64,000 nt of DNA from Pteria penguin (taxonomy: Eukaryota > Mollusca > Bivalvia > Pterioida > Pteriidae), in assembly GCA_035048485.1 (NCBI GenBank), contig CM068589.1:2668501-2732500 (forward strand). Direction: 5' to 3'. The position numbers and the translations under genes are program-made. This document shows, piece after piece, positions 1 through 13,000 of this stretch. Positions within the stretch are counted from its first letter, which is position 1. Every line of letters begins with the position of its first letter. The notes under the pieces are model-generated. The model saw only the letters and a program-made list of their open reading frames with translations, ran no database searches and was not told where the DNA came from.

Positions 1-72
1 GGAGAACAGAGGTTGCGAAAACTGAATTGTTTTTTGACAACAAAGCTCTGTGCCATTTGGAGATCAATTTCG

Positions 73-327
73 CCTGTCTGTTCACATGTCACCTGTCTGT
101 GCACATGTTACCTGTCTGTGCACATGTTACCTGTCTGTTCACATGTCACCTGTCTGTGCACATGTTACCTGTCTGTGCACATGTCACCTGTCTGTGCACA
201 TGTTACCTGTCTGTACACATGTTACCTGTCTGTGCACATGTCACCTGTCTGTGCACATGTTACCTGTCTGTGCACATGTTACCTGTCTGTACACATGTCA
301 CCTGTCTGTGCACATGTTACCTGTCTC
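73..327. repeat. 19-bp minisatellite, about 13 copies
   Basis: The unit is CCTGTCTGTGCACATGTTA, with variants GTGCAC/GTTCAC/GTACAC and TTA/TCA, in strict 19-bp register from 73. Because 19 is not a multiple of three and no monomer frame has a stop, all three plus frames stay open; these are repeat artefacts. Confidence 0.97.
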
Positions 328-406
328 TTTATTTAACTACATATACAGGTTACACATCTGTTTATTGCATAACATTTCCAATGATTGACCTCTTTTTAAT
401 CTCCTA

Positions 407-558
407 AATGACCACCATGATGTTATGACTTATAACTATGGTGTAATGACCACCATGATGTTATGACTTATAACTATGGTGTAATGACCACCATGATGTT
501 ATGACTTATAACTATGGTGTAATGACCACCATGATGTTATGACTTATAACTATGGTGT
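407..558. repeat. 38-bp minisatellite, 4 exact-length copies
   Basis: The unit begins AATGACCACCATGATGTTAT and repeats at 407, 445, 483 and 521 with almost no divergence. It ends 50 bp before the exon 1 acceptor. Confidence 0.97.
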
Positions 559-608
559 AATGGTTCATGTTATTTCGTTAATTCATCCTGTATTATCTGT
601 GTTGACAG

Positions 609-821
609 TTATAGACTCTATATCACCATCCACCGGGAGTATCAAAGGCGGTACCAAGTTAACTGTAACAGGCAACTACTTTGACGAGACTTTGAGCTCC
701 GCCAGAATCACTGTAGGTGGTGCGACATGTGAGAATGTTGCTGTAACGGCAAATATTCAAACAGAGATGACATGTGATGTTCCTGAACAACCTTCCACAG
801 CTGGCGCTTCCTCTCATACTG
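609..821 (+). CDS. PKHD1L1: Exon 1: IPT/TIG domain
   Basis: Acceptor TTGACAG, donor G|GTAATT; phase 1 in, phase 1 out. It encodes the IPT hallmarks SISPSTGSIKGGTKLTVTG, then ITVGG and a paired-cysteine strand with TCDV. In fibrocystin-L an IPT repeat directly precedes PA14, as here. Exons before it lie outside the window. Confidence 0.92.
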
Positions 822-1018
822 GTAATTACGTGTTATTTGATTTTACTTCTTAACATGTAATTTACAAAGTTTAAAATTAATATGTATCTAGTAAAGAGGT
901 TGATTTATTTTAATATGAAACAGTTACCGGTATCTTGATACTGAAATATTGATACAGCCTTACTGATCTGGCTTGGCTTAAACATAGGACCACAGTGCAC
1001 CCTCCTCTTTAGGTACAT

Positions 1019-1053
<35 letters not shown>

Positions 1054-4000
1054 AATAATATTCAAGCCACATGTTCATATGTATTTGGAATCATAGTTGA
1101 ACTATAATTGAGAGGTCAGACTTTCTCTATGTAATGAGATCTTTCTGTTACCTAGGTAACCGTGGGCTGCTATACGAGAGTTGGACATCGACTTCTAAGA
1201 CCTTTGCCACTGTAGATGATATCTTAAGTTTGACCAGCTCTGCATCAGACTATAACAGTTCCTTCATAGATGAGACCTACTTCATGGTTGATTCCAACGT
1301 CTCGCATGTGACACGCCTGACTGGTTATTTCACTCCATCAATCACCGGCTCCTACAGATTTTACATCAAGTGCAATGACTATGCTGCCCTCTATTTCAGT
1401 TCTGTGGACAGAGATCCTTCTGCTAAGGTAGGTAACAGCATATTATCTGATTGGTCAGTAGTGTCACTTGCTAATCAATATTACAAAGCATTAGATAGGT
1501 CAATAGACCCCTATCTCCATAGGTATATTACAAAATTAGCTTTCATTGGTTTAGAGAAACCTATCCAGAAGGCCTATAGTTGGTTAAGATTTAGAAGCAG
1601 AAGCTTGTATATGTAAAAAGAACCTTTGCTTAACCATACTGGAGTATGTGATTGTTAAAAAAGAACTTTTTTGCTATAGTACCTTTAAGGGCTTTTGGTT
1701 CCAGTTGGAGTCCGTGGTCATAGTATTTTATAACGTATGTGGTTATACAGTACAGATTACCATGCTTCTTCCCCCAAAATAGAGCTTTGATAAAGTTATG
1801 ACTGTAGATGAAATATGGCTGGACATGATATACAAACAATTAAAAGCAATGCCGTGAATCACCAGATGCCGCGAATCACCAGATGCCGCGAATCACCAGA
1901 TGCCGTGAATCACCAAATAGATACAATACTTGTAATAGGATATAATATTGTTACAATTTACATGTATACAGACGAACAGATATTGGTGAGCATAATTCAT
2001 TGATTATCTGATATTGTCTACCATAACATCGGCAAGCACACTGTGGCATTTTGATCATAGACCTAAATTTCGTATAGGTCTATATTCTGATGGATGCCAT
2101 TACTAAATGGACTGTTCTACAGTAATTTAAGGTAGTGCATGGGTAATGAGCCTCAAAAGAAGAAATTACAAATAAACCATATAGTAAAATCATTGCTTTC
2201 TTTGCTATGTGAACAATAAAAATAAATCCTGTTGCCCTAACATTGTTAGTTAGAATTTAATTTCGGTTCATTCCATTTTTACCCCTTCGTTTATGTGAGT
2301 TATCACCCTCTGAATATTATGAAAAGCTTAAAGGGCATAAATTCTCTGCAGTAAATATCCTTTCTTTTAATGAAAATTGATGAAAAAAAATCTTTTCATT
2401 AAGAGACTTCTTCTGAATTTTGTCTTTCCTGAAAAATTATGACTACAATATTGGTAACTCCCGTAGGGCCCAATGCAAAACTGATGTGTCCCTATTTCCA
2501 CAAAATAGGACTGCACTAGTATTTTGAAAATACCTCTTGGTGAAATGCCTTGTATTTGTAAAGTACTTAGATCTGACATACCGGTAATCACATTTTTTAT
2601 TCAAGTCATATTTCTTGAGATCCAGTTAGATGTCATTACTCATGGAAGACCTTAAATGTGATGGCATCATTAAACTGTCTATTCGGCTGTACTCATTAAC
2701 GGGCCATTATTGCGATACGTCCCCAATGTTCCACCAAATACTCTATTTTATTCTTTTTTATTAACAGACCAAGATTGCAACCTGTCCCCAATCATCCACC
2801 AAGTATTCAGCTTCTTCCGATCAAACTTCTTCTGAATTCAGCTTGGAGACGGGAAAAGCGTAAGTACATTGTTTACAGGCATTGTCATCCCTTGAAATTT
2901 ATAGCTGAAATTTGGCTGTTTCACAGTGCTAAAAAATTACAAAAAATTTGGAAATCACTTTCCAAATGCTCTGAATGAACTGCCTTTCCAATGTTGGACC
3001 CGCTAGTGACTTGTTATATAATTTTCTTCCTATTGGATGAGACAATGAAAAACTAAGCCTGACATCACAGAAGCTGTATAGGTATACAAAAGATTCCTCA
3101 CTGCTTCGGTGTGTCCTCTACATAGGTCTAAGCTTGTTTGCAGTACACTTGTCATTGCCAGATATACCAAATGATCTGTCTTGCTAGGACATAAAACGAG
3201 AACTATTGTTATGATAGGTGTTTATACCTATGAGGTAGAATCAGGTAACATAACCAACAGTTTTGTTGTCATGGTTACAGATACTACTTGAGCATACTAC
3301 ATGGAGGGCACAGTTCAGGTGCCTATGTTCAGGTAGGTGTTAAGATGAACACCTCACCTGTGACGGGGGATATGACAGGTGCAGCTGTACAGGAGAAACA
3401 AACAGTGAAGATTACGTCAGATTCTGTGAATGAAGTTCAGGTATAAAGCAGCTTTATTCTTTGTATTTGTATCAGTTTTGTCCTTTTGTCCAGTTTTATT
3501 CCTTTGAATGGCAGCATCGGGCCTTACTGATAATTTTCAGGATGTCCTCCATACCACCAGTTGCCTTTGTATCTTATGTTGAAGAAATCATATTTTCCTT
3601 TAAGTATCAGGGATGCTTTGATGAGCAAATTTTCATTGACATTGACATGTAATTGGTTACAATAAGAGTCATGAATGAATTCTTTAATCATAATGGATGT
3701 AAGTCAGTTTGTTTAAGACATTGAATCGTACTAAATTAATACAATAAATGATGTTCACACCAAGGATTGATATGTGAAAGATAGGAGGAGGTCACAAAGC
3801 GTACCTATCCCAAATATAATCTAACAAACATACCCCAGCTTTGGTAAAAACATAGCCTCATCTTTCAGGTCAAAATGAGCCCAACATTACCTAAACATAC
3901 CCCAAATTTTTGTGTGGCCTAGGTCCTGGACAAGTTTTAACAAAAAATATAGCTGCTTGTATTGTCAAGCTTCGATTACTTGAATATTGAAAACCCCCAA

Positions 4001-7000
4001 AAAATCAAATTAGTTATGTAGCCCCCGATGACCTTTCTATTTATATTCTGAACAAACAGAGAAGATTTTAAAACTAGAAACAGCAAAAACTGGAAGTGAT
4101 TTCGAAAGTCTTTTCCACTGTATACTACTATCAGTTTTATGCACATGAATCTAGATTGATATGTGGAAGGGGGTGGAGACAAAAAATAGAGGTTTTGTTT
4201 TAACCAAAACTAGGTACGTTTTGGTTGGGTACATTTTGGGATTAGTATGCTTTGATTGGGTATGTTTTGGTTGGTTACGTTTTGGTTATGTATGTTTTGG
4301 TTGGGTACTTAGTGATATTTAACAAAGAAAAATCTGTACTTTTATTATATTACATTTCATATAAACAAGTGAAATATCCTATACAAAATAAATAGTGAAG
4401 AATAATTTGGGGACAAATAAGCAATAATTAAGTCGAGCAATGACTGTTATTTATATTATTCTAAACTTATCTGAATTTGTTTGACGTTTGATGAAATTTT
4501 TATAATCATTGTAGACTTTGACTCCTTCGAACTTGGATACTTCAGCAACGGCATATACTCCAGAGAAACAAGAGGTCAAGGTCACCAATATTGGTGGCAA
4601 TGAAGCAATAACATACAGGCTTCGCATTCTTGGTGCATCTACAGGTAAAAATCGTATCAAAAATTATGATGAATAAGAGGTAAAGTCTTGCTTGTACCTT
4701 TCAATTTCAAGTGATTTTTCAGTATTTCCTGATATTTCAATATTTCTTCTGTTGTTTGAAGATTTTCCATCATGCACATGTATGAAAAAAAACTCTGGGA
4801 GTTTCTTATTTTTTCTAGTTTTAAGATTTCCTGTCATTATAAATACTTTGAAATCTTTCCTGTAGACATACTGTAACGTTATTTGTAGATTTTTCCTGTC
4901 AGGAAAACTTTGAGATTTTTTTTTATACTTTAGACACTTGCGATTTCCATTCATGCATAATGTATCATAAAAACTCTGATATCTTTAATTTACGATGTTC
5001 CAAGATGTCCCATCATGTATGAAAAATATGTTTCCACTTGTAGTTCTTTTTACCATTGCAAGCATACAGCTTACTACATTTGTATTTTACATGTCATACT
5101 TTTGAGACTTCCCCTTGTTCTGACTAGGTCCATTGCAAGCAGATAGTGATGGCACAGTTGTTGAGGCAGCTCTTAACCTCCTTCCTATGTTTGCAAATTC
5201 AATCACAGTTGCAGAGACAACGAATGCAAATGGCAAAGACTTTGTCATCACTTTTGACAGTTCAATAGGTAAGCAGTTTGTAAATTCTAAAACTTAGTCA
5301 TCATATTTGATAGCATTTCAAGGAAACAGATTTTGTTCCTCGAGCTGTTTTCCTCCGAAAGGTATCTAGAGTAATATCACAAGACACTATATGTTATAAG
5401 AAAGTTGCCGTAATGTGATGAACAGGGAAAAGATGGTGCTCTCAGTAGTGTACTCATCTCATAGCCAAAAGGTTCCATGTTCAAACCTCAACGGTGGCCT
5501 GTCTATTGATCTAAGACAGAAAAACCCGAGGTATATCCTATGAAAAGGACACATTGGCACCTGTAGTGGTTCATCATTATTGTGTACATGGGTACATGAA
5601 GTACCCCTCACTGCTACAGAGGAATCGGCTGCTTAAGACACGTATAAATTTGTGTGCTATGTGTCTGGCAGAAGCCATTACCATGTCAGTGACACAGTCT
5701 TAATGTGAAGTGAAACAAGAATTATACAAAACTGAAACAAATGTTACCAATAGCTGGACCAATGATGCCCCTATCAGAAGGCTTTTTCTGAGTTTCGTTT
5801 ATTTAATATGAAATCTAGAATTTAAGTGGAATTGTTTGTCCATAGTCGCATGATTTGAACACATTTCTTTAAGTTGACTTTAAGCAAAAGGATTACAAAT
5901 GAAGAAGCTAAAAGAAAACAGTGATTTTTACTCTAAATTTTAAAGACAGATTTGCTCTTCGCTTTGTAATGATTGAAGTTCTATAACTGAAACATCAATT
6001 TGTCTGTAGTCATGAGCTCTCTTTGGTAATAATTAGGAATTTCAAAGTGTAATTGAAAACTCATAATTGGTCTGTTAGAGGTAGTAGGAAAGGCAAAGTA
6101 CCTGCCAGGTTTTCAGAGACCTTAACCACTTAATGGTAGACTTTATCATGAGAGTGAAATAAACCTGATGTGGTGTTTAAACAACATACAAAGATAGAGA
6201 TAAAGAAGTGTGGGTTGTGTATAATACATAGAGGTATAGTTATCAATACAGCTTGATAATGTATAATACATAGAGGTATAGTTATCAATACAGCTTGATA
6301 ATGTATAATACATAGAGGTATAGTTATCAATACAGCTTGATAATGTATAATACATAGAGGTATAGTTATCAATACAGCTTGATAATGCCACATTGTTTCC
6401 ATAACATACATAATATCGAACCTGTATTTGGTCATTATTGATTGATTGATTGATTATTGTTTTACGTCACACCACAAATATTTCACGTATATGGTGACGG
6501 CATCTGCCTGATGCGGAGCATACAAATTTTTACCTTTGCAACAAACCCACCCAAAGCAGTGAGGGATCTTTAACGTGCCATGCATACCAGGACACGGGGC
6601 CTCGGTTTTAACTGTCTCATCCGAAAGACATGACACCGGCATGACCACAGCGGGACTCTAACCACGGCCTCCCGATCAGGAGTCCGACGTGATACCACTA
6701 GGCCACGCCGGCTTTATTTGGTCATTAAATCATTCTCTACTTAAGAAAAAAGTGGTAAGAATATTACAATTACAATATTACAATGTTTTCATATAGTCAG
6801 ACTTTGATAATTCGAAGTGAAATGTGGACCTCTCAAATCACATCAAACTACCATACGTTCAAGTTTTTCAGTGCATGTAATAAAATAAATAGTAAAAAGT
6901 ATCATGTCAGGTTTCTGTGGGTCTTCAGCATTTAAATTATCAAAAGTTTGAATGTTTTGAAATGAAATGATAAATATTTTAACAGTATATTTGTATTTTA

Positions 7001-10000
7001 AAATGAGTTGTATTTTCAGGAGACTTGCCTTTAATGGAAGCTTCCATAGATACCCCAGGTACAACTTTAGAGGTAGCTGTAACTGGCCAACAGAATGGCG
7101 TCGCTGGGAAAGCCAGTATGTATCTAGAGATGGATGGCGTTGTGGCCCCTGCTGTGGCTGCAAGTGCCACGGCTAATGAAGTAAGTTTGACTAATAATAT
7201 CTAAAATTTATTTGTATTCATATCTCATATTAGTTAACACTGGCCTTTGCTCTAATCTTTATTTCATTTTCTCCTCCTTACCTGTGACAGGTACAAGTGT
7301 TTTTGTTGTGGTATATGAAAAGGTATGACATGAAAATGTGATGTACATCTGTGTTTTAAACTTTGGTCTGGTCCCTGGGGTAGGAAGAAATGAACAGGTC
7401 AAAAAACTCTTGTCTATGCTCTTTCTCTGTATTATATAGGATAAGATACATCACTTCAGCAGAATGATTTCGTGGTGGTATATGTAGTGATGAAAGTTTT
7501 AACGATTATCGCCGATGATCGAATATCGATCGCTGAAAGTGCACCGATTTCAATTTTCGATTCTATTTTCAAAAATCGAAAAATCGCCGGAAAAAAAGGG
7601 AGAAGAAAAAGAAGTTTTATCACCCAAATTGACTCATAAAATGTAGTGTAACTATCTACCGAAATGACCCAATTGACCGGAATGCCCCATTTTATTACTG
7701 AAATGCCCATGAAATGGAACTCAAATGTCAATAAAAAAAGCAATGATTTGAAACTATTTGACTATAAGGAGAAGGGAATATCGGTATATATATTTTGGGC
7801 ATTTCTGTATTTTATAAGTTTATTTCAGCAATTTATGGGCATTTTGGCAGATAGTACTGCCCTAGTACTAATCAAAATGGCGGACAAGAATACAACATGC
7901 TCCCAGATCTAGAACTCCCCAAATTTGAAATGTGATATTTTCATGTGAAATAATAATGTCATTTATCTTGCCACCTGCAGAATTTCCTCTGATTCATACA
8001 CAGAGGACTGAGAGTGAAAACAAATTACAAACTTACGATGCTGTCCGGTGATTTTCATGACATTTTTAATTTTCAAAGAATCATTAGAATTAATGTATGA
8101 TGCTTTTTTAATAGTTTGTCCCCTCTTAATTATCCATAGAATAAAGGAATTGCTAATTAAAAATGGCATTTAAAGCATTTCTTTCTTTCTTTTATTCTTG
8201 TTTGGTCTTTGGTAAAGACACTTGTTATCTTGTTATTGAGATATATTTTATTGTTTAAAATTTAATGATAAAAATATCCCCTTGCAAAATGGTTTTCTTA
8301 TTCGTCCGATTATAATCGATCATCGATCGGTTATGATTTCCGATTATTGTCCGATCATGGATTATGAAAAATGTCCAATTCTGCATCACTAGGTATATGA
8401 CAGGGTGTAACTTGCCCTTGGGATATGGAATCATGTCAACATGTAGACTTATCATGCAACCATTTAGCAATACCCTATTTTTTGCACTAAAACACAAACC
8501 ACTTGATGCCACATGGCAGAAAATTTGTGTAAATATTTCTGTTCATGAATCTTTAATTTGATTTTGATAGATGAAGACAAGCTTGGAACAATTATTTGGT
8601 GCCAGATGTCCATCCACATTTACTGCCAGTGACAATAAATATTTCGAGGACTTTGAGAATCCAAGTTCGGTAACCAACATGGGAGTGGCAGAGAGCGAAA
8701 TAGAGGCATTCTGCGGTCGCTACTCAATAAAAAACCCCAGTTACGTGTACAAAGCTAAGGAGAATAAGCTAGGAATCTCCATGTCTCAACATCCTTGGGT
8801 AAGCTTACAATAATTACAAATGATGGCTGCCATTAATAAGCCTCCAAGGATTATTTATATTGCCTCTATTAGAGTCTGATACACATGCAACGTAATCTGG
8901 TGTGGCCTAGTGGATCAGGTGCTCTGCTCATGACCTAGAGGTCCCGGGTTCGATTCCCGCCCTTGGCACGCCGGTATTCTTTCTTTAGGATAAGACAGTA
9001 AAAACTTAGTTCCCGTGTCACAATAGGCGTGACACGTAAAGGATCCCACACTGCGGTCGGTCCGTTGCAAAGGTAGAAATTTCTGTGCAGTGTATCAGGC
9101 AGTGTGAAATAACCATCGAGTGACGTTAAAACAATAATCAGTCGCATGCAGCATGATTTCTATCAACATTTTGAAAAGTAATTCTCATCACTCTTCCTAT
9201 CAGACTGAATTCTAGAGTGTTAACGCATAGTATTTAGAGTTTCTGGTGTGTATAGTTTTTTCTTGTCTACAGACTTTAACTTAGGCCATAGATTTTGATT
9301 TGTATAGGTAGGACTTTGGTATATCGCTTATGTTATCCATGTGACAAGACCTTCTCATTTGAAAAATATTGTGGACTCTTTGACATTTGACATTGAGTTT
9401 TAACTTTTCAAAGTTATCTGAATGCTGCAGTCACCCAGGGGCACCAGGTTTTTTTGATTTTGATTTTCTTTCATATTTATGAATTGCGTTTTTAAAAATT
9501 TCATGTTTATGTGTAATTTTATTCTTCTTTTAGCTCTGCTTTGCATACAATGGTCCACTCGACCCCAAAATCAAAGTGGAATATATGTACAGTGAGTCTG
9601 GCACCACAGAAAGCGCCACCTCTGATTTTTCCATCTCTGCCTCACATACAGTGAAGTAAGTCTCGTTCTTTGTAGCCTTTGAAATAACAAATAATTTTTT
9701 TATCAATATGTTTTAAACTTTTGAGGGCATTTTGGAGATTAGTGCATTGAAAATAAGATTCTTTCTGTTTTTACAAAATTGGGTGGTGAAAATTATTGTC
9801 TTTGTGATGTTCCTTCATGGTTAATATCAATACTGTATTTCATACGAGTTCAAGACTTGGAGTATAAAGCATTTCCTCCATTTCTGTTGTATATTTTGAT
9901 GTCCTGCTTGATTTCTACCTTCTACAAACTCAAACTGCTAATCATTTTTTTTTTCTATCGAGAAATTGTCCTTGGACTTCCTTGATGAATCATTCAAAAT

Positions 10001-13000
10001 GGAGTACGAGAAATGCCTCACACAAAAATTATATCTCACAAGTAAATCCAATGAAAAAGTTTTGCAAAAATAAAGTACAGATTAAAAAAAAAGTAACGCG
10101 TATGTTTTGTTGCTAGTAAATGGAACTATGTTTGTCTGGACATGATGTCAGCAATGCAGGCTGCTAAGACATCCGGCAGTTCATTTGAGACACGTAAAAT
10201 CACCATCAACAGAGATACGACCTCGGAAGATGACCTCTATGTGGATACTGTCATGGTAACCAGAGAAAATCTTGCTACAGATACTCAAGGTGAGCAAAAT
10301 TGTATTAAGAATTTATCGAGAAAAATTACCTGTTTTGTTTCTCATGTAACAAATTCAGAAAAAAGTCGACTATTGTGAGCACCATATCTGATCTTACGGT
10401 ACATTCTGTAGCGTTTATGACTATTTAGAGCACCATATGATACTTGATCTTACATTGTGTACTATTTATGACTATTTAGAGCACCATATTTGATCCTACA
10501 TTCTGTACTATTTATGACTATTTAGAGCATCATATTTTATCCTACATTCTGTACTATTTATGACTATTTAGAGCACCATATTTGATCTTACATTCTGTAC
10601 TATTTATGACTATTTAGAGCACCATATTTTATCCTACATTGTGTACTATTTATGACTATTTAGAGCACCATATTTGATCCTACATTCTGTACTATTTATG
10701 ACTATTTAGAGCACCATATTTGATCCTACATTCTGTACTATTTATGACTATTTAGAGCACCATATTTGATCTTACATTCTGTACTATTTATGACTATTTA
10801 GAGCACCATATTTGGTCTTACATTCTGTACTATTTATGCCTATTTAGAGCACCATATTTGATCTTACATTCTGTACTATTTATGACTATTTAGAGCACCA
10901 TATTTTATCCTACATTCTGTACTATTTATGACTATTTAGAGCACCATATTTTATCCTACATTCTGTACTATTTATGACTATTCAGAGCACCATATTTTAT
11001 CCTACATTCTGTACTATTTATGACTATTCAGAGCACCATACTTGGTCTTACATTCTGTACTATTTATGACTATTTAGAGCACCATATTTGGTCTTACATT
11101 CTGTACTATTTATGACTATTTAGAGCACCATATTTGATCTTACATTCTGTACCATTTATGACTATTTAGAGCACCATATTTTATCCTACATTCTGTACTA
11201 TTTATGACTATTTAGAGCACCATATTTTATCCTACATTCTGTACTATTTATGACTATTTAGAGCACCATATTTTATCCTACATTCTGTACTATTTATGAC
11301 TATTTAGAGCACTATATTTGATATTTTATTCTGTACTATTTATGACTATTTAGAGCACCATATTTGATCTTACATTCTGTACTATTTATGACTATTTAGA
11401 GCACCATATGATATTTGATCTTACATTGTGTACTATTTATGACTATTTAGAGCACCATATTTTATCCTACATTCTGTACTATTTATGACTATTTAGAGCA
11501 CCATATTTTATCCTACATTCTGTACTATTTATGACTATTTAGAGCACCATATTTTATCCTACATTCTGTACTATTTATGACTATTTAGAGCACCATATTT
11601 GGTCTTACATTCTGTACTATTTATGACTATTTAGAGCACCATATTTTATCCTACATTCTGTACTATTTATGACTATTTAGAGCACCATATTTTATCCTAC
11701 ATTCTGTACTATTTATGACTATTTAGAGCACCATATTTGGTCTTACATTCTGTACTATTTATGACTATTTAGAGCACCATATGATATTTGATCTTACATT
11801 GTGTACTATTTATGACTATTTAGAGCACCATATTTTATCCTACATTCTGTACTATTTATGACTATTTAGAGCACCATATTTGATCTTACATTCTGTACTA
11901 TTTATGACTATTTAGAGCACCATATTTGATCTTACATTCTGTACTATTTATGACTATTTAGAGCACCATATTTTATCCTACATTGTGTACTATTTATGAC
12001 TATTAAGAGCACCATATTTTATCATACATTCTGTACTATTTATGACTATTTAGAGCACCATATTTTATCCTACATTCTGTACTATTTATGACTATTTAGA
12101 GCACCATATTTTATCCTACATTCTGTACTATTTATGACTATTTAGAGCACCATATTTGGTCTTACATTCTGTACTATTTATGACTATTTAGAGCACCATA
12201 TTTTATCCTACATTCTGTACTATTTATGACTATTTAGAGCACCATATTTGATCCTACATTATGTACTATTTATGACTATTTAGAGCACCATATTTGGTCT
12301 TACATTCTGTACTATTTATGACTATTTAGAGCACCATATTTGATCTTACATTCTGTACTATTTATGACTATTTAGAGCACCATATTTGATCTTACATTCT
12401 GTACTATTTATGACTATTTAGAGCACCATATTTGGTCTTACATTCTGTACTATTTATGACTATTTAGAGCACCATATTTGATCTTACATTGTGTACTATT
12501 TATGACTATTTAGAGCACCATATTTGATCTTACATTCTGTACTATTTATGACTATTTAGAGCACCATATTTTATCCTACATTGTGTACTTTTTATGACTA
12601 TTTAGAGCACCATATTTTATCCTACATTCTGTACTATTTATGACTATTTAGAGCACCATATTTGGTCTTACATTCTGTACTATTTATGACTATTTAGAGC
12701 ACCATATTTTATCCTACATTGTGTACTATTTATGACTATTTAGAGCACCATATTTTATCCTACATTGTGTACTATTTATGACTATTTAGAGCACTATTTT
12801 TGGTCTTACATTCTGTACTATTTATGACTATTTAGAGCACCATATTTGGTCTTACATTCTGTACTATTTATGACTATTTAGAGCACCATACTTGGTCTTA
12901 CATTCTGTACTATTTATGACTATTTAGAGCACCATATTTTATCCTACATTCTGTACTATTTATGACTATTTAGAGCACCATATTTTATCCTACATTCTGT

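Larger units (their letters stand above)
1..608. other. Intron upstream of exon 1, containing two minisatellites
   Basis: No exon can be supported here. The stretch is the 3' part of an intron that ends at the acceptor TTGACAG before 609. It holds the 19-bp and 38-bp arrays listed separately and A/T-rich unique sequence between them. Confidence 0.8.
5269..7019. other. Intron 6 with two SINEs and a minisatellite
   Basis: This 1,751-bp intron contains a plus-strand SINE (about 5430-5710), a 42-bp array (6219-6386) and a minus-strand SINE (about 6437-6714). The remainder is A/T-rich. Confidence 0.8.

Noticed and set aside
13..407. Three overlapping open frames rich in Cys, His and Val
   Set aside because: They are the three frames of the 19-bp minisatellite and have no independent coding evidence.
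8571..8573. ATG at the start of exon 8 as a translation start
   Set aside because: A good acceptor directly precedes it and the frame continues from exon 7; it is an internal Met.
8895..8970. Possible tRNA gene with good A and B boxes
   Set aside because: The same head occurs with different bodies at other places and is followed by a shared SINE body and tail. Cloverleaf stems do not pair well, so it is a SINE head.
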